The notes under the pieces are model-generated. The model was not told the origin of the DNA. It searched no databases and saw only the letters and a list, made by a program, of their open reading frames with translations. Positions 43,366 through 54,233 of a stretch of DNA of 64,000 nt are shown piece after piece; within the stretch, counting starts at the first letter, position 1; each line of letters starts with the position of its first letter. The DNA lies in the NCBI GenBank assembly GCA_016223165.1, contig JACRPO010000009.1, positions 1,364,001 to 1,428,000 of the forward strand, in the 5' to 3' direction. Source of the DNA: Burkholderiales bacterium (GTDB taxonomy: Bacteria; Pseudomonadota; Gammaproteobacteria; Burkholderiales; Burkholderiaceae_C). The translations under genes and the position numbers were made by a program.

Positions 43366-45371
43366 CAGGCGGGCACCGCAGTGCGCGTGAGCACCGTGCC
43401 GCGCGGCGCGGCGAGCGACTTCAGCTCGTCGGCGACATCGGCGTGGGCGCGGCGGTCGAGGTAGACGCGGCTCCACACTTCGAGGTTGAGCAGCGCGAGC
43501 AGCGCATCGGTGCCGTCGCTGCGGTTGGCCTCGTGGTCGGCGAGCAGCGCCGAGACGGCCTCGGGCCGGAAGAGGCCGCGTTGCCGCACCACGGCCGGCG
43601 AGAGCAACTCGCGCACGACGGCCAGCAGCTCCTTCTTGAGCCAGGCGCCCATCGGCGTGCCGAAGCCGCGCTTGGCGCGGTGCAGGATGTCGTCGGGCAG
43701 CTGCGGCGACAGCGCCTGCTTCATCAGGTGCTTGAGCGTGCCGCCCTTGACCTTGAGCTCGCCCGGAATGGCGGCGGCCATCTCGACGAGTTCGTGGTCG
43801 AGCAGCGGCACGCGGCACTCCAGGCTCACGGCCATGCTCATCTTGTCGGTAAGCAGCAGCAGGTCGTCGGGCAGCTGCGTCTCGGCGTCGACCGCGAACA
43901 TGCGGTTCAGCTCGTCGTCGCGGCCCGCGGCGGCGAAGGCCGCCGCCAGACGGTCTTGCGTGGCGAACGCCGACTGCACGCGATCCTCGGCACCGCCGGC
44001 CGGGGCGGCCAGCATGAGCTGCGCCACCGACTCGCGCGAGACCACCTGCAGGTAGCTGCGGTAGCGTTCGTCGGCGCCCATCTCGGCGCTGGCGATGAAG
44101 CCCTTGGCCAGGCGGGCCATGTTCAGCCACTTGTGGTGGCGGTCGGCCGGCAGCCGCGCCGCCGTGGCGCTGGCCACGCGCCGCGCCCAGCCAGGCAGCG
44201 CATTGAAGCGCTGCGCATAGTGCGCGCCGAGGTAGCGCCGGTAGCCGCCGAAGAGCTCGTCGCCACCGACGCCGGAGAGGATGACCTTGACGTCGTGGCG
44301 CGCGAACTCGCTGACGAGATAGGTCGTGAGGAAGGCCGAATCTGCGATCGGCTCGTCCATGTGCCAGACGAGCTTGGGCAGCAGGCCAACGACGTCGGGC
44401 TTGACGACGATCTCGTGGTGCTCGGTGCCGAACAGCTCGGCGACGCGGCGCGCATACGGCAGCTCGTTGTACAGCTGCTCGGCCGCGCCGCCTTCGAAGC
44501 CGATCGCGTAGGTGCGGATCGGCTGGCCTTCGCCGTGGCGTGCCATGGCCGCGACGACGGCGCTGGAGTCGACACCGCCGGAAAGGAAGGCGCCGATCGG
44601 CACGTCGCTCACCATCTGCATGTGCACCGAGCGGTGAATGCCTTCGCGGATGCGCTGCACCCAGTCGGCCTCGCTGGCCTTGCGGTCGACCTGAGGGGAC
44701 AGGCGCCACCAGCGCCACTCGCGCACCTGGCCGCCTTCGACGGCGAGGAGCGTCGCCGGCGGCAGCTTGCGGATGCCGCGGAAGATGGACAGCGGCGCCG
44801 GCACGTAGCCCAGGTGCAGGTAGTCGCCGAGCGCCTCGCGGTTAAGCTCGGTGCGCACGCCGGGCAGTTGCAGCAGCGCCTTGGCTTCGGTGGCGAAGGC
44901 GAGCCGGCGCCCGTCCTGCAGCACGTACAGCGGCTTCACGCCGAGGCGGTCGCGCCCGATCAGCAGGCGGCGCCGCCCATCCCGAACGTCGAGCAGCGCG
45001 AAGTCGAACATGCCGTTCAGGCGTTGCACGACCTCGTCGCCCCAGGCGGCGTAGCCGTGCAGCAGCACCTCGCTGTCGGAGCCCGTCTTGAAGCGATGGC
45101 CCAGCGCCTGCAGCTCGGTGCGCAGCTCGCGGTAGTTGTAGATCTCGCCGTTGCAGACGATCGTCAGCGTGCCCTCGGCATTGCTGATGGGCTGGTGCCC
45201 GCCGGCGAGGTCGATGATCGACAGGCGCCGCATCGCGATGCCGCAGGCGCCGTCGATGTGCTGGCCTTCGTCATCGGGCCCGCGGTGCGCGGTGACGTCG
45301 CCCATCGCCGTGAGCCAGCGGGGTTCGACCGGCTTGCCGTCGAGGTGGATGAGGCCGTGGATGCCGCACAT
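43365..45371 (-). CDS. asnB: Asparagine-synthase-like amidotransferase (second of three)
   Basis: 668 residues from MCGIHGL at 45371; Cys2 is the glutaminase nucleophile, with TAHRGPDDE, RLSIIDLAGGHQP and CNGEIYNYREL. The synthase half shows AFLSGGVDSSAVVAAM and LSGVGGDELFGGYRRY. It probably amidates a uronic acid or another carboxylate of the polysaccharide with glutamine nitrogen. It sits between two glycosyltransferase genes with a 49 bp gap and a one-base overlap. A frame continuing to 45647 adds Arg-rich residues in front of Met-Cys, which would block the nucleophile, so it is rejected. Confidence 0.9.
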   Translation of the reverse strand: MCGIHGLIHLDGKPVEPRWLTAMGDVTAHRGPDDEGQHIDGACGIAMRRLSIIDLAGGHQPISNAEGTLTIVCNGEIYNYRELRTELQALGHRFKTGSDSEVLLHGYAAWGDEVVQRLNGMFDFALLDVRDGRRRLLIGRDRLGVKPLYVLQDGRRLAFATEAKALLQLPGVRTELNREALGDYLHLGYVPAPLSIFRGIRKLPPATLLAVEGGQVREWRWWRLSPQVDRKASEADWVQRIREGIHRSVHMQMVSDVPIGAFLSGGVDSSAVVAAMARHGEGQPIRTYAIGFEGGAAEQLYNELPYARRVAELFGTEHHEIVVKPDVVGLLPKLVWHMDEPIADSAFLTTYLVSEFARHDVKVILSGVGGDELFGGYRRYLGAHYAQRFNALPGWARRVASATAARLPADRHHKWLNMARLAKGFIASAEMGADERYRSYLQVVSRESVAQLMLAAPAGGAEDRVQSAFATQDRLAAAFAAAGRDDELNRMFAVDAETQLPDDLLLLTDKMSMAVSLECRVPLLDHELVEMAAAIPGELKVKGGTLKHLMKQALSPQLPDDILHRAKRGFGTPMGAWLKKELLAVVRELLSPAVVRQRGLFRPEAVSALLADHEANRSDGTDALLALLNLEVWSRVYLDRRAHADVADELKSLAAPRGTVLTRTAVPA

Positions 45372-45420
45372 GCGCTGGATGCTCCTCTCGGATGCGAAAT
45401 CGGCGCCGCGCGCGCCTGCT

Positions 45421-46644
45421 TCAGGCGCCCAGCGCCGCCGGCAACGCGCGGCCGCGCCCGGCCAGCGCCTGGCGGTAGACGTCGGCGTAGCGCGCGACGC
45501 TGTTGCTCCAGGTGCGCTCCTGCTCGACGAAGCGCCGGGCCTGCTGGCGCACCAGCGGCCACTGCGCTTCGCGCGCCAGGGCGTCGAGCAGCCCGGCGGC
45601 CAGTGCCTTGGCATCGCCGGCCGGACACAGGAAGCCCGTCTCGCCATGGCGGATGAGCTCGCGGTGCCCGCCGACGTCGCTGGCGACGAAGACGCGCCCT
45701 TGCGCCATCGCCTCCAGCGGCTTGAGCGGCGTGACGAGTTCGGTGAGGCGGATCGGCAGCCGGGGATAGGCCAGCACGTCGATCAGTTCGTAGTAGCGCT
45801 GCACCTCGGCGTGCGGCACGCGGCCGGTGAAGACCACCTTGTCGGCGACGCCGGCGGCCGCGGCCTGCGCCTTGAGCGCCGCATCCTGCGGACCGCCGCC
45901 CACCAGCAGCAGGCGCAGCGCCGGACGCTGCGGCAGCATCTGCGCGAAGGCCTCGACCAGCAGGTGCAGTCCTTCGTAGCCGTAGAACGACCCGGCGAAG
46001 CCGAGCACCGTGCAGCCGTCGAGCCCGAGCCGGGTCCGCAGCGCCGGATCGGCGGCGACGCCGAACTTGAAGCTCCCCACGTCCACCGCGTTCGGGATCA
46101 CCGTGATGCGCTCGGCGTCGATGCCGCGCGCGGCGATGTCGCCGCGCAGCCCCTCGCAGATGGTGGTGATGCGGTCGGCGCGCTTCAGTGCGAAGGTCTC
46201 GAGCGCGCGCGAGGCGCGGTAGCGCAGGCTGCCCTCGGTGGTGGTGCCGTGGTCGACCGCCGCGTCCTCCCACGAGGCGCGCATCTCGTAGACGACAGGG
46301 ATGCGCAGAGACAGGCGCGCCCACAGTGCCGGCAGCGCGTTGAGCACCGGCGAGTGGGCGTGGATCAGGTCGGGCTGCTCGACGCGCGCCACTTCGACGA
46401 TGCGCGCCGCCGTCAGCCGCATCTGCGCGAACAGGCCGGCGCCTTCGGCATTCGGCGTGCGGTACAGCTTCAGGCCCTCGATCACCTCGTCGCGCGTTGC
46501 ACCCGGCCCCTGCTTGGGCGTGGTGAGCTGCACCGTCTCCCAGCCGCGCCGGCGCTGTTCGCGCAGGATGGCCAGCGTGCGAAAGGTGTAGCCGCTGTGC
46601 AGCGGGATCGAGTGATCCAGCACGTGCAGGATGCGCATCGCCAT
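45421..46644 (-). CDS. Glycosyltransferase, XrtA-associated (TIGR04063-type)
   Basis: 407 residues, GT4-like. It begins MRILHVLDHSIPLHSGYTFRTLAIL, the signature start of an exosortase-A-associated family, then LIHAHSPVLNALPAL, VVYEMRASWEDAAVDHGTT, FAGSFYGYEGLHLL and the donor-site region LVTPLKPLEAMAQGRVFVASDVGG. It should add a sugar to the growing repeat unit on the cytoplasmic face. The start could be Met1 or Met3. Gap to the TIGR03108-type amidotransferase upstream is 7 bp. Confidence 0.9.
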   Translation of the reverse strand: MAMRILHVLDHSIPLHSGYTFRTLAILREQRRRGWETVQLTTPKQGPGATRDEVIEGLKLYRTPNAEGAGLFAQMRLTAARIVEVARVEQPDLIHAHSPVLNALPALWARLSLRIPVVYEMRASWEDAAVDHGTTTEGSLRYRASRALETFALKRADRITTICEGLRGDIAARGIDAERITVIPNAVDVGSFKFGVAADPALRTRLGLDGCTVLGFAGSFYGYEGLHLLVEAFAQMLPQRPALRLLLVGGGPQDAALKAQAAAAGVADKVVFTGRVPHAEVQRYYELIDVLAYPRLPIRLTELVTPLKPLEAMAQGRVFVASDVGGHRELIRHGETGFLCPAGDAKALAAGLLDALAREAQWPLVRQQARRFVEQERTWSNSVARYADVYRQALAGRGRALPAALGA

Positions 46645-46651
46645 CCCGACG

Positions 46652-48607
46652 TCAGGCCACGGCCTCGGCCGACACGGCGCCGGCCGTCGGCACGGCGGCA
46701 GCCGGCATCACCCGGTCTTCGATGCCCTGGCGCAGGAAGGCCTCGAACATCAAGAGCGTCCACAGCGGCGCGCTGTAGTCGCGGCTGCCGTTCTGGTGCG
46801 CTTCGACGAGGTGGTGCAGGTAGCCTTCGTTGAACCAGCCGGTGGACAGCAGCCGCTCGCCGAGCACCGACTCGCGCACGCGCTGCCTGAGCGGCCCGCG
46901 GAACCAGCGCGCCAGCGGCACGGCAAAGCCCATCTTCGGCCGGTAGAGGATGTCGTCGGAGAGCGCCGGCTCCATCGCCTTCTTGAGCAGGAACTTGCCC
47001 TCGTTGCCGCGCACCTTGAGGTTGGAAGGCAGCGAGGCCAGCCACTCCACCAGCGGATGGTCCATCAGCGGCTCGCGCACCTCGAGCGAATGAGCCATGC
47101 TGGCCCGGTCGACCTTGGTGTTGATGTCGCCGACCAGGTAGGTCTTGAGGTCCAGGTACTGGATGAGGGCGAGCGGGTCGTCCGTCTGCGCCCTCGCGGC
47201 ATGGTGGTCGAAGACGGCGCGTGCGTCGTAGCCGCCGAGCTCGCGCTTCAACGCCGCGCTGAACAGCTGCTCGCGCATCGGCCCGCGCAGGATGCTCACC
47301 GAGTGGAAGTAGGCCTCGACCGACGTGCGCGCCATGCCCTCGAAGGTGGTCTTGGCGCGAAACATGCGCGGCGCCCAGTCGGCCTTCGGGTAGAGGCGGC
47401 CGAGCGCGCCGAACAACGGCCGCCGCAGGCCGTAGGGCAGCGAGGAGCGCATGCGCTCCTCCATCAGGTGCATGCGATAGCGGCGGTAGCCGCCGAAGGT
47501 CTCGTCGCCGCCGTCGCCTGACAGCGCCACCGTCACGCGCTTGCGCGCCAGCTGGCAGACGCGGTAGGTGGGGATCGCCGAGCTGTCGGCATAGGGCTCG
47601 TCGTACAGGTGCGCGAGCGTGTCGATGAGGTCGAAGTCGTCGCTCTTGACTGTCTCGACATGGTGGTCGGTGCGGTAGCGGCCGGCGACGATCTGCGCGA
47701 ACTGCGCTTCGTTGAACTGCGGGTCGTCGAAGGCGATCGAGCAGGTGCGCACCGGCGCATCGGACAGGCCGGCCATCGTCGCGACGACGGCGCTGGAGTC
47801 GACGCCGCCGGAGAGGAACGCCCCCAGCGGCACTTCGGAGATCAGGCGCAGGCGCACCGCCTCACGCAGGCGGCGGCGCAGTTCCTCGCCCGCTTCCTCG
47901 ACGCCGATGGCGCTGCCGAGCGTGAAACGCACGTCCCAGAACTCGCGCGGCTTCGGCTCGGCCTCGCCGCGCCGCCAGGTGAGCAGGTGGCCCGGCGGCA
48001 TCTTCTTCGCCTGCTTGAAGATCGTGCGCGGCTCGGCGACATAGCCGAGCGCGAAGTACTCCTCGATGGCGAGCGGATCCACCTCGCGCTTCATGCCGCC
48101 ATGCGTGAGCACCGACTTCAGCTCGCTGCCGAAGAGCAGCATGCCGTCGTCCAGCACCGAGTAGAAGAGCGGCTTCACGCCCAGCCGGTCGCGCGCCATG
48201 AACAGCGTCTGCCGGTTGCGGTCCCACAGCACGAGCGCGAACATGCCGCGCAGCCGCTTGACGCAGTCCTCGCCCCAGGCGCGCCAGGCGTTGACGATGC
48301 ACTCGGTGTCGCTCTTGGTGCGGAACTCGTAGCCGAGCGCCTGCAACTCGGGCATCAGTTCCTGGTAGTTGTAGATCTCGCCGTTGAAGACGATGACCAC
48401 GCTGCCGTCGGCACTGTGCAGCGGCTGCTGCCCGGTGGCCACGTCGATGATCGAAAGCCGCCGGTGGCCGAAGCCGACACCGGGCTCGACATGCACGCTG
48501 CCTTCGTCGGGGCCACGGTGATGCTGCGCATCGTTCATGCGCTGCAGCGCCGCGTGGGCGATCGGGCGCTGCCCGCGGGTGTCGAAGATGCCGGTGATTC
48601 CGCACAT
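46652..48607 (-). CDS. asnB: Amidotransferase, XrtA-associated (third AsnB-like protein)
   Basis: 651 residues beginning MCGITGIFDTRGQRPI, with HRRLSIIDVATGQQPL, FNGEIYNYQELMPEL, AFLSGGVDSSAVVATM and LSGDGGDETFGGYRRYRMHL. The form MCGITGIFDxxG and the length match the amidotransferase consistently found in XrtA loci, so of the three this is the core one. It presumably amidates a sugar carboxylate of the exopolysaccharide. The 277 bp between its start and the next gene upstream (48885) contain no gene and no promoter I can recognise; this is the largest gap inside the operon and could hold an internal promoter. Confidence 0.92.
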   Translation of the reverse strand: MCGITGIFDTRGQRPIAHAALQRMNDAQHHRGPDEGSVHVEPGVGFGHRRLSIIDVATGQQPLHSADGSVVIVFNGEIYNYQELMPELQALGYEFRTKSDTECIVNAWRAWGEDCVKRLRGMFALVLWDRNRQTLFMARDRLGVKPLFYSVLDDGMLLFGSELKSVLTHGGMKREVDPLAIEEYFALGYVAEPRTIFKQAKKMPPGHLLTWRRGEAEPKPREFWDVRFTLGSAIGVEEAGEELRRRLREAVRLRLISEVPLGAFLSGGVDSSAVVATMAGLSDAPVRTCSIAFDDPQFNEAQFAQIVAGRYRTDHHVETVKSDDFDLIDTLAHLYDEPYADSSAIPTYRVCQLARKRVTVALSGDGGDETFGGYRRYRMHLMEERMRSSLPYGLRRPLFGALGRLYPKADWAPRMFRAKTTFEGMARTSVEAYFHSVSILRGPMREQLFSAALKRELGGYDARAVFDHHAARAQTDDPLALIQYLDLKTYLVGDINTKVDRASMAHSLEVREPLMDHPLVEWLASLPSNLKVRGNEGKFLLKKAMEPALSDDILYRPKMGFAVPLARWFRGPLRQRVRESVLGERLLSTGWFNEGYLHHLVEAHQNGSRDYSAPLWTLLMFEAFLRQGIEDRVMPAAAVPTAGAVSAEAVA

Positions 48608-48884
48608 GGCCTGTTTGGGGTTCAGCCGCAGGTTGCGCGAGGGGATTCAGGTGCCTCGCGAAGGCAACACCGGTGAGGCCGGCTGTTCCCGCGGCGCTCC
48701 ATTTGAGGCACCCGATCCCGTCTTGTCGCCCTGCCCTGCGCCTCTCGCACCTCGGGGCATGGGTCTGCGGCAGCGTCGTCGATGGTATGCGAGCGCCGTC
48801 GCGCACGCCCCTCGGAAACTCGCTCCGGTCCTGGGCTGCGCCCACGAACGGAGTCCGAGCATGACTTCTCGCACGGCGCCGCGG

Positions 48885-50126
48885 TCAGCCCGGCGTGGCC
48901 GTTCCTCGATACACGGCCAGGTAGCCGTCGATCATGGCTTGGAGGCTGAAGCGGCGCAGCGCGCGGTCGCGCCCGGCGCTGCCGAGCGCGCGCGCCGATT
49001 CCGGCCGCGCTGCCCATGCCGAAAGCCCCTGCGCCATGGCTTCGACATCGCCCACGGGGACGAGCAGGCCGCTGCGCCCCGCGCTCACGAGTTCCGGATT
49101 GCCGCCCACGGCGGTGGCGAGCACCGGCAGACCACTGGCCATCGCTTCGAGAATGGTGTTGGAGACCCCTTCGGCCAGCGAGGGCAGCGCAAAAGCGTCG
49201 AGACCGCGCATCACCTCGGGGATGTCGCTGCGCTCGCCGGGCAGCCAAGCCAGCGCCTGCAGGCCGGATTCCTCCAGGATGCGCTGCACTTCGGCCCGCA
49301 AGGGTCCGTCGCCGACCATCACGAGGCGCAGGCGTTCGCGCAACGCCGGCGTGCGCTGCAGCGCGAAGACGAAAGCGCGCGCGAGGTCGGGCTGCGCCTT
49401 CACCGTCATCATCCTGCCCACCGTGCCCGCGACCCACAGCCTGGGGTCGTTGAACGGGCTGCCGGCGAGCGGCTCGCGGCCCCGCTGGCCACCGGGCCCG
49501 CCCGCAGCGGGCCGGAAACGCAGCGTGTCGACGCCGTTGTAGATCTGGCTCACGCGCGTCTCGCGGATGCCGACGCGCTGCACGAGGTAGCTGCCGAGGT
49601 CGCGCGACAGCGCGACGTAGCGATGCACGAACGGCGAGTACAGCCGGCGCACCCACTGATGGCGGCGGCTGCTGCCGTCGATGTCTTCGGTGTCGCGCCC
49701 GTGCTCGCCGTGCACGCGCAGCGGCACACCGGCCCAGGCTGCCGCCGGCTGCATCTCGAGCGCCGCGAGGTTGCGCGTGTGCACGACCGCGGGCCGGCAG
49801 CGCCTGAGCAGGCGCACCAGTTCCGGGTAGAGCCGGGCGCCGTGGCCCGGCGGCTTCTTCAGCGCGACGAACTCGACATCGCGCCGGCGCACGCGCGCGG
49901 CGAAACCTTCGTCGACCTCGGTGAGCGACACCACCATGTGTCGCGCCGCCGCCTGCGGCATGTGGTTGATGAGGTTGACGACGCCGTTCTCGAGCCCGCC
50001 GGTGTCGAACCGGTAGACGACGTGACAGACGAGCGGCGGCTCGGCTGCCGGCGCGGCCGCGGCCTTGCCGCTGCGGGCGTCCGGGTTCACGCCTCCGCTC
50101 GAGCCCGGGTAGCCGTCTTCGCGCAT
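48885..50126 (-). CDS. Glycosyltransferase, XrtA-associated (TIGR03088-type)
   Basis: 413 residues from the ATG at 50126, 7 bp after the dehydrogenase stop. PLVCHVVYRFDTGGLENGVVNLINHMP is the typical start of the second PEP-CTERM sugar transferase family. RVHGEHGRDTEDIDG, IYNGVDTLRFRP, GTVGRMMTVKAQPDLARAF and LPSLAEGVSNTILEAMASGLPVLAT follow in GT-B order. It transfers a sugar during repeat assembly. The frame upstream to 50390 overlaps the dehydrogenase gene and is Arg/Ser-rich shadow. Confidence 0.9.
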   Translation of the reverse strand: MREDGYPGSSGGVNPDARSGKAAAAPAAEPPLVCHVVYRFDTGGLENGVVNLINHMPQAAARHMVVSLTEVDEGFAARVRRRDVEFVALKKPPGHGARLYPELVRLLRRCRPAVVHTRNLAALEMQPAAAWAGVPLRVHGEHGRDTEDIDGSSRRHQWVRRLYSPFVHRYVALSRDLGSYLVQRVGIRETRVSQIYNGVDTLRFRPAAGGPGGQRGREPLAGSPFNDPRLWVAGTVGRMMTVKAQPDLARAFVFALQRTPALRERLRLVMVGDGPLRAEVQRILEESGLQALAWLPGERSDIPEVMRGLDAFALPSLAEGVSNTILEAMASGLPVLATAVGGNPELVSAGRSGLLVPVGDVEAMAQGLSAWAARPESARALGSAGRDRALRRFSLQAMIDGYLAVYRGTATPG

Positions 50127-50133
50127 GGAGGCT

Positions 50134-51414
<1,281 letters not shown>

Positions 51415-51482
51415 GGTTGGTTTCCGGGGTTCTTGGAATGCAGGGAAGGAGTCCGTTTTCAGCGTGTTCGCGCGCCAGGGCT

Positions 51483-53126
51483 TCAGCGCCGTGTCGGTGC
51501 CCGGCCGCTGGTCGCATCGAGGCTGGCGGCGATGTCGTTCAGGTGCTGCGCGACGAACCGCTGCAGCCGCTCGGCACCCTGGCCCTCCTCGGACAGGCGG
51601 GTGTAGAACATCAGCACGGCGCTGTCGTCGCCATGACCCGACAACCGCTGCAGCGCCAGCCACAGCATCGCCTGCGCATCGCCGGCGACGAAGCGGCCGG
51701 CGACGCGGTACACGCGCCAGACGAGCAGCCTTTGCGTCGGGTTGGCCCTGGGGTCGGCCGGCGCGCGCAACTGCGTGGCGCGCAGTTCGACCGCCGCAGC
51801 GCCGGCGGGCAGCGCAACCCGGCCCGGCGCGTGCGCGAGTGCGAGCCAGGCCGTCGAGCCCTCTTCGACCAGCACGTTGGTGGACGTGATCATCTTGCGG
51901 TCGTGGCCCTGGTCGCGGTACAGGCCGACCCAGACGCCGACGGCGTCGCCGGCATCGCCGTCGGACGGACGGTATTGCGCTGAATCGAAGGCGGCGGCGT
52001 TGCGATAGGCGGGCAACCAGCGCGTGATCGGCTCGTCGCTGGCCTGCCAGGACACCGTGCCCGACGAGCCGGCGACGGGCAGGCGGACGGGCAACGCCAC
52101 GACCGGTGCCGAGCTCGGGGCCACCGCGGCAGCCGTGGCGTCGACGCGTTCCTGCAGGCCCTGCGTCGCCGCGACGATCAGGCCCACGGCGGCAGCCGCG
52201 AGCCAGGGGCCGGGCCGATGCGCGATGCCGCCGCCGCCTTCGGACGACGTGTGTGCCGTCGCCGTTGCCGCGGCAAGGGCCGGCGCGTCGACGAAACGCG
52301 AGCCGACCATGAACATCAGCAGGATGACGACGCCGAAGAAGATCCAGCCGTAGATCAGATGGTCGGCGCCGGCGGCCAGCTTGTTGCTCGACAGGTGGCC
52401 GAGCATGACGATCATGTACGCGCGCAGCCAGTTGGCCACCACGGGCACGGCGATCGCCACGGCGATGAAGGCGAGCCGGCGCTTCAGCGAGTGGAAGTTG
52501 AGATAGGCGAAGAGCGTTCCGACCATCACCGAGGCGATGAGATAGCGCACGCCGCTGCACGCCGCCACGACCGACCAGTTGCCCGATGGGATGACGAACT
52601 GCAGACCCTCGCGGTAGACGGGGATGCCAGAGAGCCGCAACGCCGCGACCGTGAAGTCGGCCGTGCCTTCCATCATCGGCTCGATCAGGAACTCGCCCAC
52701 GGGCACGCTGAAGAAGAGGAACAGCAGCGGGAACGCGATGATCCTCGCCAGCCGCGTGCCGAGCACGGCGGGCACGGCGCAGACGATCGTTGCCACCAAG
52801 GCCGTCTGCGCCGCCGAATGCACGCCGGCTAGCTGGCCGAGCAGCCATACGGCGCAGCAGGCAGCCAGTGGCAACAGCCACAGAGGCGACGGCCTGATCT
52901 CGACTTGGCTCAGTTCGGTGCGCTTGCGCCACATGAGCGCCAGCGCGATGGGCGGGACGAGGAAGGCGTGCGCGAAGGTGTCGGAGCGCGCCCAGATGCC
53001 GACCATGGCCGCACCCGTGCCACGCAGAAGCCACAGCACCACGGCGAGCGCCAGCAACAGCGGCACGGCGCGCTGCCAGGCCGCCAACGGTGCTGCGACC
53101 GGGAGCTTGAGCGCGGTCATGTTCAT
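51483..53126 (-). CDS. xrtA: Exosortase A with C-terminal EpsI domain
   Basis: 547 residues. About eight membrane helices carry the exosortase triad: Cys190 in VVAACSGVRYLIAS, Arg235 in ANWLRAYMIVMLGH, His256 in ADHLIYGW. It cuts and sorts proteins with a C-terminal PEP-helix-Arg tail, such as the one at 61996, probably linking them to a glycan or lipid anchor. The soluble tail from about 310 (VGVWVGLYRDQGHDRKMI, LLVWRVYRVAGRFV) is the EpsI domain often fused to XrtA. Start: ATG at 53126 (MNMTALK); 53120 and 53141 are alternatives. It sits between FemAB-like and dehydrogenase genes in the operon. Confidence 0.94.
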   Translation of the reverse strand: MNMTALKLPVAAPLAAWQRAVPLLLALAVVLWLLRGTGAAMVGIWARSDTFAHAFLVPPIALALMWRKRTELSQVEIRPSPLWLLPLAACCAVWLLGQLAGVHSAAQTALVATIVCAVPAVLGTRLARIIAFPLLFLFFSVPVGEFLIEPMMEGTADFTVAALRLSGIPVYREGLQFVIPSGNWSVVAACSGVRYLIASVMVGTLFAYLNFHSLKRRLAFIAVAIAVPVVANWLRAYMIVMLGHLSSNKLAAGADHLIYGWIFFGVVILLMFMVGSRFVDAPALAAATATAHTSSEGGGGIAHRPGPWLAAAAVGLIVAATQGLQERVDATAAAVAPSSAPVVALPVRLPVAGSSGTVSWQASDEPITRWLPAYRNAAAFDSAQYRPSDGDAGDAVGVWVGLYRDQGHDRKMITSTNVLVEEGSTAWLALAHAPGRVALPAGAAAVELRATQLRAPADPRANPTQRLLVWRVYRVAGRFVAGDAQAMLWLALQRLSGHGDDSAVLMFYTRLSEEGQGAERLQRFVAQHLNDIAASLDATSGRAPTRR

Positions 53127-53181
53127 CGGCACCGCGCGCACTGCGCGCGTCCCGGCTCGCGCTGCATCGACTTCGCGGCCC

Positions 53182-54219
53182 TCATCCCAGCGAGCGGACC
53201 ACGTAGGGCCCGAGCCAGTTGGCGAAGCCGAGCGGCAGCTTGCGCCAGGTCTCGATCATCAGCTTGTACTTGGCGTTGGCCGGGTTGTTCTGCGGCACGG
53301 CGTCGCGCTTGTACAGGCGGTACTCGTAGCTGAGCGGCTGCGGCTGGAAGCCCCAGTTCTTCTTGAAGGCAAAGGGGCCGGTGCCTTGCTTGCTGCGCCC
53401 GTAGTCGAAGAGCGTGAGCCCGCGCGCGCACGAGCGGCGCATCAGCTCCCAGTACTTGAAGTCGTTCGCGGCGAGGTCGCGCGCCGCGAGGTCGTCGCCG
53501 GCGTAGTAGGGCAGCACCTCGTTGCGGAAGGTGAAGCTGAGCACGCTGGACAGCAGCCGCCCGTCCTTGCCGGTGACGGTGAGCACCTCGCAGTCGCGGC
53601 CGAACTCGCGCTGCAGCGCCTCGAAGTAGCGGCGTGGCAGCGCCGGTGTGCCGTGCCGGTGCACGTTGTCGGCATACAGCGAGAAGAAGCGCCCGACATC
53701 GGCGTCGACCTCGCTCTTCAGCTCGTTCTTGATGCCCTTGCGCACCATCGCGCGCTGCTTGCGCGGGATGGCCAGCATGTTGGCTTCCTCGTCAGGCAGG
53801 ATGGCCTTGCGGAACGTGACGTACAGGTCCTGCGCCGGCCAGTCCGCGTGGCGCTTGTGCATGTGGCGCAGCTCGAGGTGCTGCACGCCCAAGCTCATCG
53901 CCAGCCGTTCGGCCTCGGCCTCCAGCGCCGTGGCGCTGGCTTCGTCGGCGGCGGCCACGCCGCCGTACACCGCGAAAGGCAGGCTCGTGAGCGCGTTGCC
54001 GAAGAGCAGGCTCTTCACGTGCGCCAGCGGCAGCACGCCGGTGATGCGATTGTCCTGCACCGCGAAGAGGTAATGCGTGCGGTGGTGGAAGACCCGCTCG
54101 AGGATGCGCTGCCAGCCGCTGCGGTGGAAGAAGGTGGCCGCGGGGCAGTCCATGACGAACTGGTCCCAGGCCGCGGCTTGGCGGGCATCGCCCGCATGCA
54201 GGCGTTCGATGGTCGGCAC
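53182..54219 (-). CDS. FemAB-like acyltransferase, XrtA-associated
   Basis: 345 residues from GTG 54219, 14 bp after the deacetylase stop. Two GNAT-like halves in FemAB order: ATFFHRSGWQRILERVFHHRTHYLFA and GVLPLAHVKSLLFG in the first, PRKQRAMVRKGIKNEL and SSVLSFTFRNEVLPYYAGDD in the second, with LFDYGRSKQGTGPFAFKKNWGF near the end. This end motif is the hallmark of the PEP-CTERM-associated group. FemAB proteins transfer aminoacyl groups; in XrtA loci the acceptor is not known. Given the peptide assembly line nearby, a role in aminoacyl decoration is tempting but unproven. The frame continuing to 54708 overlaps the deacetylase. Confidence 0.88.
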   Translation of the reverse strand: MPTIERLHAGDARQAAAWDQFVMDCPAATFFHRSGWQRILERVFHHRTHYLFAVQDNRITGVLPLAHVKSLLFGNALTSLPFAVYGGVAAADEASATALEAEAERLAMSLGVQHLELRHMHKRHADWPAQDLYVTFRKAILPDEEANMLAIPRKQRAMVRKGIKNELKSEVDADVGRFFSLYADNVHRHGTPALPRRYFEALQREFGRDCEVLTVTGKDGRLLSSVLSFTFRNEVLPYYAGDDLAARDLAANDFKYWELMRRSCARGLTLFDYGRSKQGTGPFAFKKNWGFQPQPLSYEYRLYKRDAVPQNNPANAKYKLMIETWRKLPLGFANWLGPYVVRSLG

Positions 54220-54233
54220 GGGTGTTTCCGGCT

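Noticed and set aside
42130..44718. 862-residue reading of the TIGR03087-type glycosyltransferase
   Set aside because: The family N-terminus MNILYLCHRFPYPP begins at 43365; everything upstream is an out-of-frame shadow of the amidotransferase gene.
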